NCBI GenBank assembly: GCA_013368315.1
Contig: JAACJM010000074.1
Span: 124,001 to 188,000 of the forward strand
Direction of reading: 5' to 3'
Source: Tetrapyrgos nigripes
Lineage: Eukaryota; Basidiomycota; Agaricomycetes; Agaricales; Campanellaceae
DNA: 64,000 nt
A program made the translations under genes and the position numbers. The first letter of the stretch is position 1; the number at the start of each line of letters is the position of its first letter. Under the pieces are notes generated by a model, which had not been told where the DNA came from, did no database searches, and was given only the letters and a program-made list of their open reading frames with translations. This document shows, piece after piece, positions 46,229-58,099 of this stretch.

Positions 46229-46442
46229 TACTTTGAAGGCGGGTTTGTTAAGGTCCTGTGTTATTATATTGTAATATACGGCAGGATGAGGAGGGGAAGA
46301 GGAAGGGAAGAGGAAACAGAAAAAGAGAGAAAACAGAAAACAGAGAAAGGAAGTTAATATCATCATCGAGTGTAAAGAGAATTTGGCATGTAAGTGTACC
46401 TTCAATATAGCCTCTGCAAACCACTCATGGTTCTCTTGAAGC

Positions 46443-47045
46443 TAGTGAAAGGAAAGTCTGGACCTGGACTTTGGTCCGGACTGGACTTCACTGGACTGGA
46501 CAGAAAGTCCGGTTCAAAGTTCTAGAATTTTGTGGACCAGACCGCAGGTTCAGTCTGCGGTCTGGAAAATTCTGAAATTTACTGGATGTGTCTGAATGTG
46601 CTGAATTTATAATGCATTTCTGACTGGAATTTGGTTGTTAGGGTTTGGTTTTTTTTGGTGTTTGACGACCACTCACATTTCGTACACATTCTGTATTCAT
46701 GTCTGTGTAGCTACATTCCATTCTAGTAGAGCACTTGGGCATGTAATGGATGCAGAAAAATTCTTCTCTGAGCTGGAATGCAGAGCAGTTTCTGCATACT
46801 TCCTTTTTCTATGCTTTGGCCAGTCTTTTGTCATCAAAAGGCTTTGAAGTATTCACTGGCATACAGGTAACTACTCAACTCATTGCTACCTTCATAAGAG
46901 AAATTTATTTGGCTATCTCAGAGAGAGAAAAAGTTCGGACACGTCCAAACCTTACTTGGACTTGAACTGGACCAGACACAAGGTCCAGTCTGGCGTTCAG
47001 AAAATTTGGCTCTGAACCAGACTGAACTGGACTTTTCGTTCACTA
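46443..47045. mobile_element. 603-bp hAT-like non-autonomous element with 8-bp TSD
   Basis: Termini TAGTGAAAGGAAAGTC and, reversed, TAGTGAACGAAAAGTC; exact 8-bp duplication CTTGAAGC at 46435-46442 and 47046-47053. Subterminal regions are full of GGTCCAG/CTGGACC and TGGACTT units in both orientations (46455-46560 and 46930-47040). The 70-codon frames inside have no recognisable domain. Confidence 0.9.
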
Positions 47046-47319
47046 CTTGAAGCATCTGAGCAACTTGAATAATCTGATGTTCATCAGCAAAAGCCCAGGT
47101 ACCGACTCAGGCCTGGCTTGGGCCTCCAGGCCTGGAACTGAAAGGCTGCCAACACAGGCCTGTAAATAGCTCACTTACTGATTCAGACCTTTCCATACTG
47201 TAGTGTATGTACATATTAATACAGAATGTAAGTGACTTACAGCATGTATAATTATGACCAGGCAGTGCAGGCTGTAGAGCCCTTTACCAGTTATACAGGA
47301 TGTGGTGTGTGTACAGGTA

Positions 47320-48947
47320 CAGTGGGCAAAAAAATTGTCCGCATGTTTCACACTTTTGCAAGGATTGTCAATTATAGAGCTACTGAATAGAGATGAGACA
47401 AAATAGTCAGTGATGGCCTGAAAGCCCTTGATAAGTGCTATGATAATCTTTTTGTTTTGTGTTATTTGGTCAAATACCCATGGAGATATACCCAATTTAA
47501 AATGGTAAGTCATTTGGACAATTTTTTGAGTTGCTACTTTATCAATACTATTGGCACAATGTGATGCCTCATAGATGACATCATAAGTGGAGCTGTACAG
47601 TGATGCAATGTATACATCATAATGATGTCATAGCTGTCAGCTAGACCATATATAAGGACATCCAGATCATCTATTGCCCCCCATAAAATCATGAGACCCA
47701 TCACCTCCACTCAGAAAGACAATGTCCTCTCTCATCTCCAAACTGGCGCTTCATCCAGGGAAATCTCTGCTCAAACTGGAGTATCCAAGTCAACGGTTGC
47801 CTCTCTGGCCAAAGAGATGTATCCTGACAAGGAGAACCATAAGGCAGGGTGCCCTAAGAAGCTCTCTACCACTGATGAACAAGCTGCTATCAAACAAATC
47901 AACACTGGGAAAGCCAGGAACGCTGCAGAGGTGGCCAGAAACATCAATCCCCTTCTTGACCAAGCTATCTCCACCCAAACCATGCGAAATTCCCTTCACA
48001 AACATGGTGTAGACACCAAGAAACCACAGAAAAAGCCCAAACTCACTGCAGCTCACAGGAAGGCTCGTTTAAAATTTGCAGAGAAGTACAAGGACTGGAC
48101 TGTGGATGACTGGAAACAGGTTATATGGTCATATGAGACTAAAATCAATCAGTTTGGGTCAGATGGGCAGCAGTTTGTGTGGGGTAGGACAGGTGAATCC
48201 ATGGGAGAGAGAGATGTGGTGGAAACAGTCAAATTTGGAGGAGGAAATATCATGGTGTGGGGGTGTATGGGATGGGATGGACCTGGAAACATGGCAGAGG
48301 TTTAGGGAAGGATGGATGCAGAGCAGTATGTGGACATTTTGGAGAACAATCTTCTGGAGAGCATGGATCATTTGGGTGTTGATCCAGAGATGGCCATTTT
48401 TCAGCAGGATAACGATCCAAAACACAAGTCAAAACTAGCCACCAAATGGTTTGAGGAGAACAAAATCCATTGCATGAGCTGGCCTGCTCAGTCTCCTGAC
48501 CTAAACCCCATTGAACACTTCTGGACAACCCTCAAATGCAAACTCAACGAGTATAATACAGCACCATCTGGAGTTTAGGAAATATGGGATAGAGCAGCAG
48601 AAAAGTGGGTGGAAATCACAGAAGAGGATTGTCAGAAATTGATCAGGAGTATGCCTAGAAGGATCAAAGCTGTTTTGAAGGCTAAAGGAGGGCATACCAA
48701 GTACTGAGCAAGCACTTTCTGTATTTTAAGGCATATGTCAAAAAATTGTCCAAATGACTTACCATTTTAAATTGAGTATATCTCCATGGGCATTTGACCA
48801 AATAACACAAAGCAAGGAGATTATCATAGCACTTATCAAGGGCTTTCAGGCCATCATTGACCATTTTGTCTCATCTCTATTCAGTAGCTCTATAATTGAC
48901 AATCTCTGCAAAAGTATGAAACATGCGGACAATTTTTTTGCCCACTG
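47320..48947 (+). mobile_element. Tc1/mariner element, 1628 bp, nested in the 13.9-kb element
   Basis: Termini CAGTGGGCAAAAAAATTGTC in inverted orientation, flanked by TA at 47318-47319 and 48948-48949. TIR arms are about 205 bp, each carrying the AAAAAATTGTCC motif at both its outer and inner edge, the IR/DR arrangement known from Tc1 relatives. It holds one transposase gene. Confidence 0.93.
47691..48707 (+). pseudogene. Tc1-type DD34E transposase, inactivated
   Basis: About 338 codons in one frame. N-terminal paired-type helix-turn-helix (SSREISAQTGVSKSTVASLA), second DNA-binding region (KKLSTTDEQAAIKQINTG), then the catalytic domain: VIWSYETKINQFG, FQQDNDPKHKS and SPDLNPIEHFW. Spacing between the second Asp and Glu is 34 residues. 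Defects: the first catalytic Asp of the WSDET motif is Tyr (VIWSYET), and two in-frame TAG codons occur at 48303-48305 and 48576-48578. Reading continues in frame past both stops to TGA 48705-48707, so only point mutations have occurred. In the family this enzyme cuts and pastes the element into TA sites. Confidence 0.9.
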
Positions 48948-48949
48948 TA

Positions 48950-50163
48950 CTTACAGGATGGAGCTCTTGTACAGGTACCTACAGAATGCAATTAATGTAC
49001 AGGTGGGCCAGCATGTAAACCAAGTACAGGTAAATACATGATGCAACATTTGTACAGACGCAGTCAGGCTAGGATTAATGACCATGGCAGTACAGTCTTA
49101 AAACCCATTGGCATCACAGCCATACTGATTAGCTATCACACTTTTTGATGTTGGGGAATGCATAGAATCATCATATTGGCAACAAATACAACAGAAATCA
49201 AGTACTACAGTAACTATAGCAAATAGCAACAGCAACAACAATAACAAAGACAGCGAGGCAGACAGCAAAGCAGATCATACAAGGAAGCAGCTGTGGCAAG
49301 AGGATACAATTACATTGAAAGCAATCTGTGACATGTGATTGATAATAAGGATAGTGATGTGCAATTAAGAATAAGAATACTGTGAGACCTAAGGCCTAAA
49401 GATGAAGTCATCAAAAGATAGTCAAGTACTGAGTAAGACAGTGGGACATACCAAGTCTAAAGAACAAGCCATGCGAGACTATAAAGCAACATTGTAAGAA
49501 GAAACATAGATAGATAAGAAGCTGGTGACACACCGAGTCTAGTCATTAAAGTAGTTCGGGACCTGAAGGTAACGGTGAGCATAGGTATGTCTGACCTGAA
49601 GAAAAACCATACCAAGAAAAAGGGTGACTGTGAAAGTGATGATGAATGAACTAAAGAGAGCTGGTCAGTGAATAGAGTAATATATGAAGAAACAGTCAAG
49701 GCACCTTAGGTGGCAGCAGTGGCGAGACGAGGGCTGAAAGGAGTTCACTAGAAAAAAAACATGAGTACGTGATGGTAAGAAAATGCAATGAAGAGATACC
49801 TTGGCAGGAGGAGGACTAGAGCCCAAGAAAGAAGCAGTACTCAGGGTCACAGAAAGTGACGGTCCCATGACATTATGTACATCTAAACTTTTTGTTCATC
49901 TTGAGCACTCCACTTCAATTGACCTCAAAGTTTTAGCCATAGAAACATCTTGCAGATGTTAAAGAACAATGGGATAGAGCTTGGGTCCCAGCAGAGTTCA
50001 GTGAGGCTCACAGTGAACAAAAAAATTTACTGTGCTGAAAGTGTGGGAGACTGTCACTTTCCGTGACCATGAGTAGACGAAGAAGCAGTAGACTGAGCAG
50101 TTAAAGCTGAAGAGCCCTGTAGCCTATCAGTGCAAGTATGATGAGCAAAATGATAAAAGAAAC
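48950..50163. other. Left interior of the 13.9-kb element, no recognised gene
   Basis: The first 100 bases hold GTACAGG-type subterminal repeats. CAA/AGC-rich sequence lies near 49195-49260. Minus-strand frames at 49457-49868 may be additional 3' exons of the DUF6698-like gene, but I see no domain support. Confidence 0.4.
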
Positions 50164-51960
50164 TTACAGTGGTAGGAAGGGACAATGACAAACCCTAGAA
50201 CAAATATCAGGCAGTGAATAATATGAGCCATATTGATGACACACCCTGGAGGACTCGGCCTGAGCAACAGCAGCAAGGACTGATACACCTTCTGGGGAAG
50301 GGTTCAAAGAACCAGCCTTGGCAGCAATGAGAGTGACAGCTGCAAATGCCTTCTTGATCTGTTCCTGAAGGACATACTCTGCAACAGCATTGATGCTGCT
50401 GTCCAGGTCATCATCAGAGTCTATCCTGTTGGTCTCAGGAGTGGGGAACATTGAGTCCAGGTTTCTAGAAAGGAAAGCATCAGTTAGGTCTTACAAAAAA
50501 AGTGGATATGTACTCTCACCAAGTGCCCAATGTAGTCTCAATCCAGTCTGGTGACATCAGTCTAGGGTCCTCAAAGAGGGCAATGATGGCATCAAAAGCA
50601 GACTGCTTGATAACACCTCCTTCCTCATGATGCCAGCTGTTGGTAGCAGCAAGACCATGACGGACCTATATATGCATCAACATTGACATAGATATCAATC
50701 AAATATAAAGGAACTGACCATGAGAGTCGCATAAGCAATACCTTGATAGGTAACAGTAGTTGCCCCATGACTCAGACCCTTTCCAACCTTGTTCTTGAGC
50801 TTGAGGCATCAATTTGGGTTCTTGGCATATGCTAACACAGCTTCAGCTCTGAACATAACTAAAACATATGCCTAGAAGTACATCAGAAGAAATCAAATAC
50901 ATAGAACAGGTCAGGATACTCATGATAACAATAAGCCAGCCAGTCAGAAGATGGTCAAAGACAAAGCCTGGCCCCTTCAATGCCTCCTCTCCTAGATCCC
51001 AGTAGAAGCATGGTGGAAAGTGGTTGCCAGAGATCTTGATGGTATTTTCCTGCACCTTTGACAAAAGCTGGCTCAGTGTTAGTATAATAGTCAGTAAAAG
51101 AACAATCAGGACAATGTACACTGCTGGGTCCTCATCAAAGTCCTTCAGTTTTGTTGGGATGCAAAGAAGACGGGCAAGTTGGGAGTGGTTCCAACCATGA
51201 ATGGAAGACTTTTTGTTGTCAGCTGAAATAGGCAGCTCGAACTCACAGATATCAAGGGCAATCTTTGTGTAGTGAAGGATGCGCTCTTTGAAGAGACACA
51301 TCCTGAGAGACTTGGTCACTAGCAGACATATTCATCTAAACAAAAGGTAAGTATATACTACATGTTAAGATGCATAATGGACATGTACCTCAGAAACCAG
51401 ACTGTTGAGCCTGTTGACGCTCTTCTCAGCATCTGAGAAGATGAACTCCATATCATTATCAAAGGTGGAGATGTTGTCAGCCATGTAGTCGTAAATGGCA
51501 AGAAGTTTGTTGTTGTAATAGATAAGTCAGGTATAGAAATGAGACTCATATATGACTAGGCAGCTTACCATTGTGCTTCATCCTCTGGTACATTACCCAA
51601 ATCACCTTGCTCAATGTACCCATCTTGCTCTGCCCCTGTGCAGAAGATTGCCATATACAGCGTCCAAGGGCTATTACTCACTGCAAGCCAGCGAGCAATG
51701 TCCTTGAACGTGTCGAGAGAGAGTTTTGGGAGTCTCCTGAGGACATGCCATGAGCAGGTGAGCTAAAGCTATGCTACAAGTCAAGAGGAGAGGACTTACT
51801 TGTTTTCACACGTCCTTTTATGCGTCTCCATGTCTGTGTCCATGGTTGAGGGAGCTTTGTGCTTTGCACACATTTGGCCTACAGTTGATAGAGGAGGTGT
51901 TTGGCGAGGAGGAGGTGCTGATGCCTGTTGAGCTTTTGCTGCTTTGCATGGAGGAGCCAT
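50164..51960 (-). CDS. DUF6698-like protein gene, copy 1 (passenger of the 13.9-kb element)
   Basis: Multi-exon gene starting MAPPCKAAKAQQAS at 51960 with a Pro-rich lead, then RLPKLSLDTFKDIARWLA, EQDGYIEQGDLGNVPEDEAQW, YDYMADNISTFDNDMEFIFS, the core KIALDICEFELP..GWNHSQLARLLCIPTKL (51130-51290), a diagnostic block KISGNHFPPCFYWDLGEEA with FDHLLTGWLI (about 50930-51060), then GLAATNSWHHEEGGVIKQSA (50520-50660) and a C-terminal acidic/Ala-rich exon MFPTPETNRIDSDDDL to the stop at 50164. It is closely related to the gene at 61.7-63.3 kb. The GWNHP..RLLCP and FPSFFYWD patterns are those of basidiomycete DUF6698 proteins as I recall them; function unknown. One exon junction near 51300 appears out of frame, so it may be a pseudogene. 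The ATG faces the transposase start 689 bp away. Confidence 0.6.
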
Positions 51961-52648
51961 GGGTAGAGGGCTGAGGGAGAGATGGTGGTGGTAAAGAGTA
52001 AAGAGGGAGGGAGGAAGATGTGTCAATTTTTAAAGAGCTGCCAAACAAAGTACAAACAAAGAACTTCAAGCACATGTCACAAAGAGGTGAGCGCTTAGAT
52101 AGCGATAACGCGGAGCTATGGGCTCGACTCGACTAACAGACAGCAGTGAGTACTGAAACTACAGTGCCTATCAGTAAAGGTGAAAGAACTAGTAAAAAGG
52201 GGAATACACACCTGGTCCCAACGACGAAGAGGTCAAGATGGGGAACCAGGTGTCAGGACAGGGTTTATATATGTAAAGGTAAAGCTGTAAAGTAAAGCTG
52301 TCATGGAAGCTGTAAAGAGAGCTGTAAAAGAAGCTGTATCGGAGAAATGAAAGGTCCGGTGCGTAGCATGTGGAACATGAGTCATATGGTGTAAAGGTCC
52401 GAGGAATGGTATGGAGATCCGAGGATGCGGAGATAAGAGAAAATAAATAGTACCAAATATAGACTTCATGACAGCACATACACTGTACAGCCAACGTACA
52501 GTTCAAACACCTTCACTAGCCTAGTCCGTATAGGCTAATAGGTATGTATTTTAATACCAAAGGTTCTTAGGGTTACTGACATGCTTTTTAGATGCAGATA
52601 ACTTGCATTTTAATACTTACTCTCCTTACTGGCCTCTTTTCTACATTT
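51961..52648. promoter_or_regulatory. Divergent promoter region, DUF6698-like gene / transposase
   Basis: 688 bases between opposite start codons. It includes four imperfect AGCTGTAAAG/AAGCTGT units at 52268-52340 and a GGTCCG pair near 52353-52400. Minus-strand frames here have no domain. Confidence 0.45.
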
Positions 52649-54005
52649 ATGTCGTCGTTCATATGTCCTGGCTGCAGGGAAGATTTTGGGACCAGCACTC
52701 GTCTATCCAAACACTGAGGGAAGGGGAAATGCACTGAAAATTTCCATCAAGTCCAAGGCTGACAGGCATATCTGAGCCAAAGTACCTCGGATTGAAGGAA
52801 CTGATGTTACTCAAGAAACTGTTGAGGTAAAACAAAGTTCCACTCACCATAAACATTTCCTTTTTAATTTCTTTTTAATGCATGATTATTAACAGGTGGA
52901 TAATCCTGAAGTTGCAGAAGCTTCAGCCCCTGCACTAGACACTGCCATCAACAAATCCATGGACATAGAGCCAGCAGTTGCTGAGGCTCCACAACCTCCC
53001 ACTATCCTTAGGCCTTCCAGAGGAGGTTGCACTCGCTTTATTCCAGCCAAGTTTGCAGACCAACTGCCCACTCTTGCGAAGACTTTACCCATTCTCTTTC
53101 AATTACCAGAAAACCCTTGTGAAAACCCTTGTTCATCTTCTCCACCACCTGCATCTCCAATCCTGGCTCTGTTGTCTCCAGCCCTGACTCCATCTTCTTT
53201 GACCACAGTATCTGCAGATCCTGCTCCAGAGCCCCAGATCCCAGCCACTAGCAAATGCACCTTTCCAAATACAATTATTTATGTTGATTTGGAACCAGAT
53301 GAATTCAGCATTATCCAGTCATATCCTCAGGGCACTTGTACCATTCCTGATGAGGAAACCCCTCTCATTGACATCTGCAAGGGTCCTGGGTTCCCTTCTC
53401 ATCCACTATCTAACCCTCTATCTGTGTTTGGTATTGTCACACAAAAAATCTCCGAGAACTTAATTGTGCCATTCCTCAACATGTTGACATTCCTTCTCAT
53501 GCAGTGGTACTATAATGGAAAGGAGGGGAAACACATCAATGACATGGATAACCTGGTGAACAATATCCTTGGTCACCACAAGTTCAGACTGGCAGACGTG
53601 AAGAGATGCAGTACCAACAAGGTGTTGAAGCAGATGGATGATTACTTGGGTCTGTCATACACATTACGAGCAGCTGATGGATGGCATGAAGCAGCTGTCA
53701 CACTCCCTCTTCCATGTGCTGGCGTCAACCAGTCAGAAGCAGCTGCACCTGTGTTTGAGGTAAAGGGCATACATTACTGAAAACCCCTCAAGATTATCAA
53801 AGCAGTTGTCCAGTCTGACCAATTCAAAAGCTTCCACTACACTCCATTCAAACTCTTCCAAGAAGCTTCTGCAAACGACACTGCTACCGATGCTGTACCT
53901 GACACTGACCCTGGCACCGACACTGACCCTGACCCCAACACCGACCCTGATCCCAGACCCACTGAAAAGGTTCACTTGCATAGTGAGCTGTACAACTCCA
54001 ACACC

Positions 54006-56318
54006 CCATGACACGGGGGCTTTATAAAATCCATGGCGTAACCATGCAAACTGGTTTATAAAAGCTATGGTTCAACCATAGGCACTTTTACAAAACTTAC
54101 AGCCAAAATAACCATAGCTATCCATAGTACACAATGCTCAGGCCCTCAAGGTCTCAAGGAGGATTAAGCCGTGTACAAGCGAGGTCCATGGCTCTGGACC
54201 AAGGTCCATGTGTTGCAATCCACAGTGCGTTGTGCGTTCCTTACTTAAATTACGGTACATTATCATCTTGTAACTACAGTACACCATAAACTGTACAAAT
54301 GTGAATCTAATTGATAACACCTTTCCAGCAATAAAATTGGCAGGCAGCTTCTCCCACTTAGTCCTACATGTGCCATTGTCCATCATCCCAGTTAGTCTCA
54401 CATGCACATTGTGCTGATACTCAGCACACACTTTACACCCCTCTGCACACTCTGCCAACGAACTAAGACATTCAAAATCACCACTAGACCAAAGTTTCAC
54501 TTCATATTCCAAACCCGGATGTGGTATTTTTTTGTCAGAGAACAAGAGTAGAGTCATGTACCAGTTGTGTACCAGGGCTGACTGCAGAGTTGGACAGGAG
54601 TAATAAGGGTTCTGACAGAAAGAATGAGAGAAGGTGTAGAGCAGAGAGTAGAGCAAGGAGCAGTGTTGACAGGAAACTGACGGGAACCCATGACATGTTG
54701 ACACCATGCATCAGCATCACGTGTTGGCATGTCAATGTGCGTCACGTGTGACTTGCATTATGCATCTGGTCATCTTGTTTCTATTACATGATTTATTAGA
54801 GGAGGTTTACTCTGGCTGAGACCATTGTAAGATCCTACTTCCCCAATAATTTGAACAACAGCGGGTACCATCACAGAGAATTTTGTATGATCAAAATTCG
54901 GAGTGTATGACTAAAATTCGGGTGTCATCTTTACAGATTCCCCCTGGTTGAGCCATACTTCTCCAGACATTTCTTTCATGAAAAAGGCTGTCCCTGTTCC
55001 CTGTGAAAGTAATTACAGCCATAGTAGATACATACCTCAAGAGAATTCTGATTGTGTATGATCAAAAATCAGTTGTATGACTGAAATTCAATTTCTGACC
55101 AAAATTCCCAACTTTGTACACCCTGAGCATGATTATGCTCTTCTATGGTGCATCAGTGTTGCTTGAAGCCTCAACATGTAGTGTATGGATCATAGAGACA
55201 TTATGATTCTGCATAGTATTATAGTAAATGAGTACTAAGTAGTAAGTACTTCAGTTAAAGCACAGTGTGGTACAGGCCACATTCTGGTCCCATTGGCACT
55301 TGTTTGTGCCTTGTCTGATAAGGCGAATGGTATTCTACCTTGATATGTACAGTGACCTAGGGTCTTGACATATTCAACTACATATACTGTATGAACAGCA
55401 CTAGAGTCATGGAATTGGAATTTTGCTCATACAGGGTCTATTTTTATGTTACACCAGCTTGTACTGGACCTTAGATGCACTGTTTCTTGCTCTCATTATT
55501 GTAAATGAATGAAGCATTGTGAGATAATCACCATAATGTGCGCAAACAGTACTGGTATTGCGATTCTGAACAAATTTCAATCATACAACAGTAATTTTGG
55601 TCATACACAGTCATACAACATTGATTGTAGCCTACTGGACATTGAGCGCATGATGTCTTGCTCTCGGAACTGCAAATTGATGAAGCATATCTTCATTATG
55701 CACAGAAATAGCATTGGTGTAGGGATTTCGAAGGGATTTCAGTCATGCAATGGGATTTTTGGTCATACAACGTAAATTGGATTGGACCTTGAATGCACAA
55801 TTTCTTCCCCTGGGACAACCCTGGGAGCTGCGAATCTGTGGAGCATAGTACAATCATCATCATTTCACAGAGAAATAGGATCAGTACTAGGATTTTGAAG
55901 GAATTTTGGTCATACACGTGATTTGATAAGTATTGTAAATCAAATATCATGGTGGCAATACCCAATCAAAACCCTCACATTAGCATATCAGAGGATAAGA
56001 GGAGTACACCAGCAATGTAGAGGGCAAATGACAAAAGCCCCAACTAAAAAGCAACGAGGCAAGCTGATGGACAGGAGAAGATGCTGTGCTGCCATGTGGC
56101 GGAACAAGCCATTGCCACGACATTGCTGCTTTCCAAAATGGGAAATGGGCAGTGGACCAGTGACACTGGGGTCGTGAGAAGAGGTCCAGGAGGTGCTGGA
56201 TTTTTTAAAAATCGCACGCGAGGTGCCTATGGTTGATCCATAGGTTTTATAAAATGTCTTGCATGGTTAGACCATGCAATTTTTATATACTTTTATAAAA
56301 AATGTGTGTTATGGCCTG
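54006..56318. mobile_element. 2.3-kb non-autonomous element with 11-bp TSD inside the transposase
   Basis: The exact duplication ACTCCAACACC (53995-54005 and 56319-56329) flanks it, and the coding sequence ELYNSNT continues as SNTFLEEY after removal. Ends share CATGACAC/CATAACAC, TTTATAAAA, AACCATGCAA and CTATGGxTCAACCATAGGCA blocks in inverted orientation. Inside, TGTATGAyCAAAATTC-type motifs lie on the left (54884-55110) and their complements GAATTTTGGTCATACA on the right (55565-55920). Three imperfect ~150-bp tandem units occupy 55470-55920. TSD length fits Mutator-like elements. No transposase seen. Confidence 0.88.
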
Positions 56319-58099
56319 ACTCCAACACCTTTCTTGAAGAGTACAAGTGTGTGCAGCTGAAGCAATGGGAGAAGCAACAGAAAGATCCAATGATTGAGGA
56401 CCTTGAGGTTGGCGTTATTGGTATGATGGCTTATTCAGATGAAACCCAAGTAGCCACCTTTGGTGAAGAGTCTATGTGGCCCATCTATCAATACTTTTTG
56501 AATCAAAGCAAGTATGAGTGTGGCAAGCCAACATCTTTTGCTGCCCATCACATGGCCTACATTCCCGAGGTGAGTACAAAAATTGTCTTTTATTATTTAT
56601 TATACTAAATACATTGCCTATAGCTACTGGTGGAACTTCAAGACGAGTATAAGAAGCATTTTGGAAAGGCAGCTGGCCCTGACGTTCTGACCACCTCAAA
56701 CGGGATCTCATGCAAGCTATCTGGGCACATATCCTGGATGATGATTTCCTGCGCGTCTATGAAGAAGGGATTGTCCTCACCTGCAGTGATAGTTTTCGAT
56801 GCCAGCTCTTTCCACAGTTCTTCATCTATTCAGCGGACTATCCAGAAAAGTGTGTTTATTTATTATAATATCAAGTAATAACTGATTATTCTGTTAGGAC
56901 CCTACTCGCCTCTATTTGTACACTCGGAAATCACCCATGCCCACACTGCTTTGTCGAAAAGGACAAAATCCATCTCCTCAGTACCTTTACTGACTGGAAT
57001 ACAAGAAAAAATAAACCAAGAGTAGATTCTCAACATCGCCATAACATCATTGCTCATATGCGCAAATGGATTTTTGATTTCAGCTGTGGTGTTTGCATTG
57101 CAGTTGTTGAAGCCTTCCTATTTCCGTATTCATGGGTACCAACTCCAGTACGTGGATAACTATTCTATAACAAATTCTGATCTCATCATACTCTCTGGTC
57201 ATTAGAACACCTTCTCTGATCGCTTTTTTGAGTTCAGGCAAAACTTTTACAACTTTTTCACCCCTGACATCCTGCATGAGTTTGAACTGGGTGTGTGGAA
57301 GGGTGTGTTGGTACACCTCATTCGCATTCTCTTTGTATAGGCAATAGTGCTGTTGAGGAACTCAACACATGGTATGTGTACTGATATTCATTCATTGATT
57401 TTTTGGTCTCATTTTCTTTAGCTATCGTAATGTTCCAACGTTTGGCCAAGATACTGTTCGCAAAATTCACTGAGATACTTCAGCTATGAAGCAGCTGGCC
57501 ACTCGGGACTTTGAGGATCTGCTACAGGTATGTCTTTCTATCATAGTACTCTAACTTAATATTAATGAAATTAGACATCTATACCAGTATTTGAAACCCT
57601 TATTCCCGTATATGATTCCGACATCCAAACCCTCCTTTTTGAGCTCAACGCCTTCCACTCCCTTGCAAAGTAACAAGTTCACTCAGACACTACCTTGGAT
57701 ATCCTTGACAACAAGACTACTGAACTTGGCAACTCACTGCGCCAGTTTGAGAAGGAAGTCTGCCCAGCCTTTGAAACCAAGGAGCTTGCAAAGGAGACCG
57801 CTGCTTGAGGATGACAGAAAGCCAAGGAGAAGGAGAAACAGGCTGCGAAAGGGAAAGGAAAGACGAAACAGAAATGAAAAGCTAAGCAGGAAGTGACAGT
57901 GACTGACTCAGGTTCAGATTCCTCAAACTCAGAAACTGAACCTGCCAAAACCCAAGCTAGGGTCAGGAAGTTCAATATTAACACATACAAAACTCATGCA
58001 TTGGGCCATTATGTCCATTTTATTCGTTTGAAGGGTAGAACTGATAAATACAGCATGCAAGTGGTGAGTCATACATTTTTGTCTCTATTCCAAAGATTT

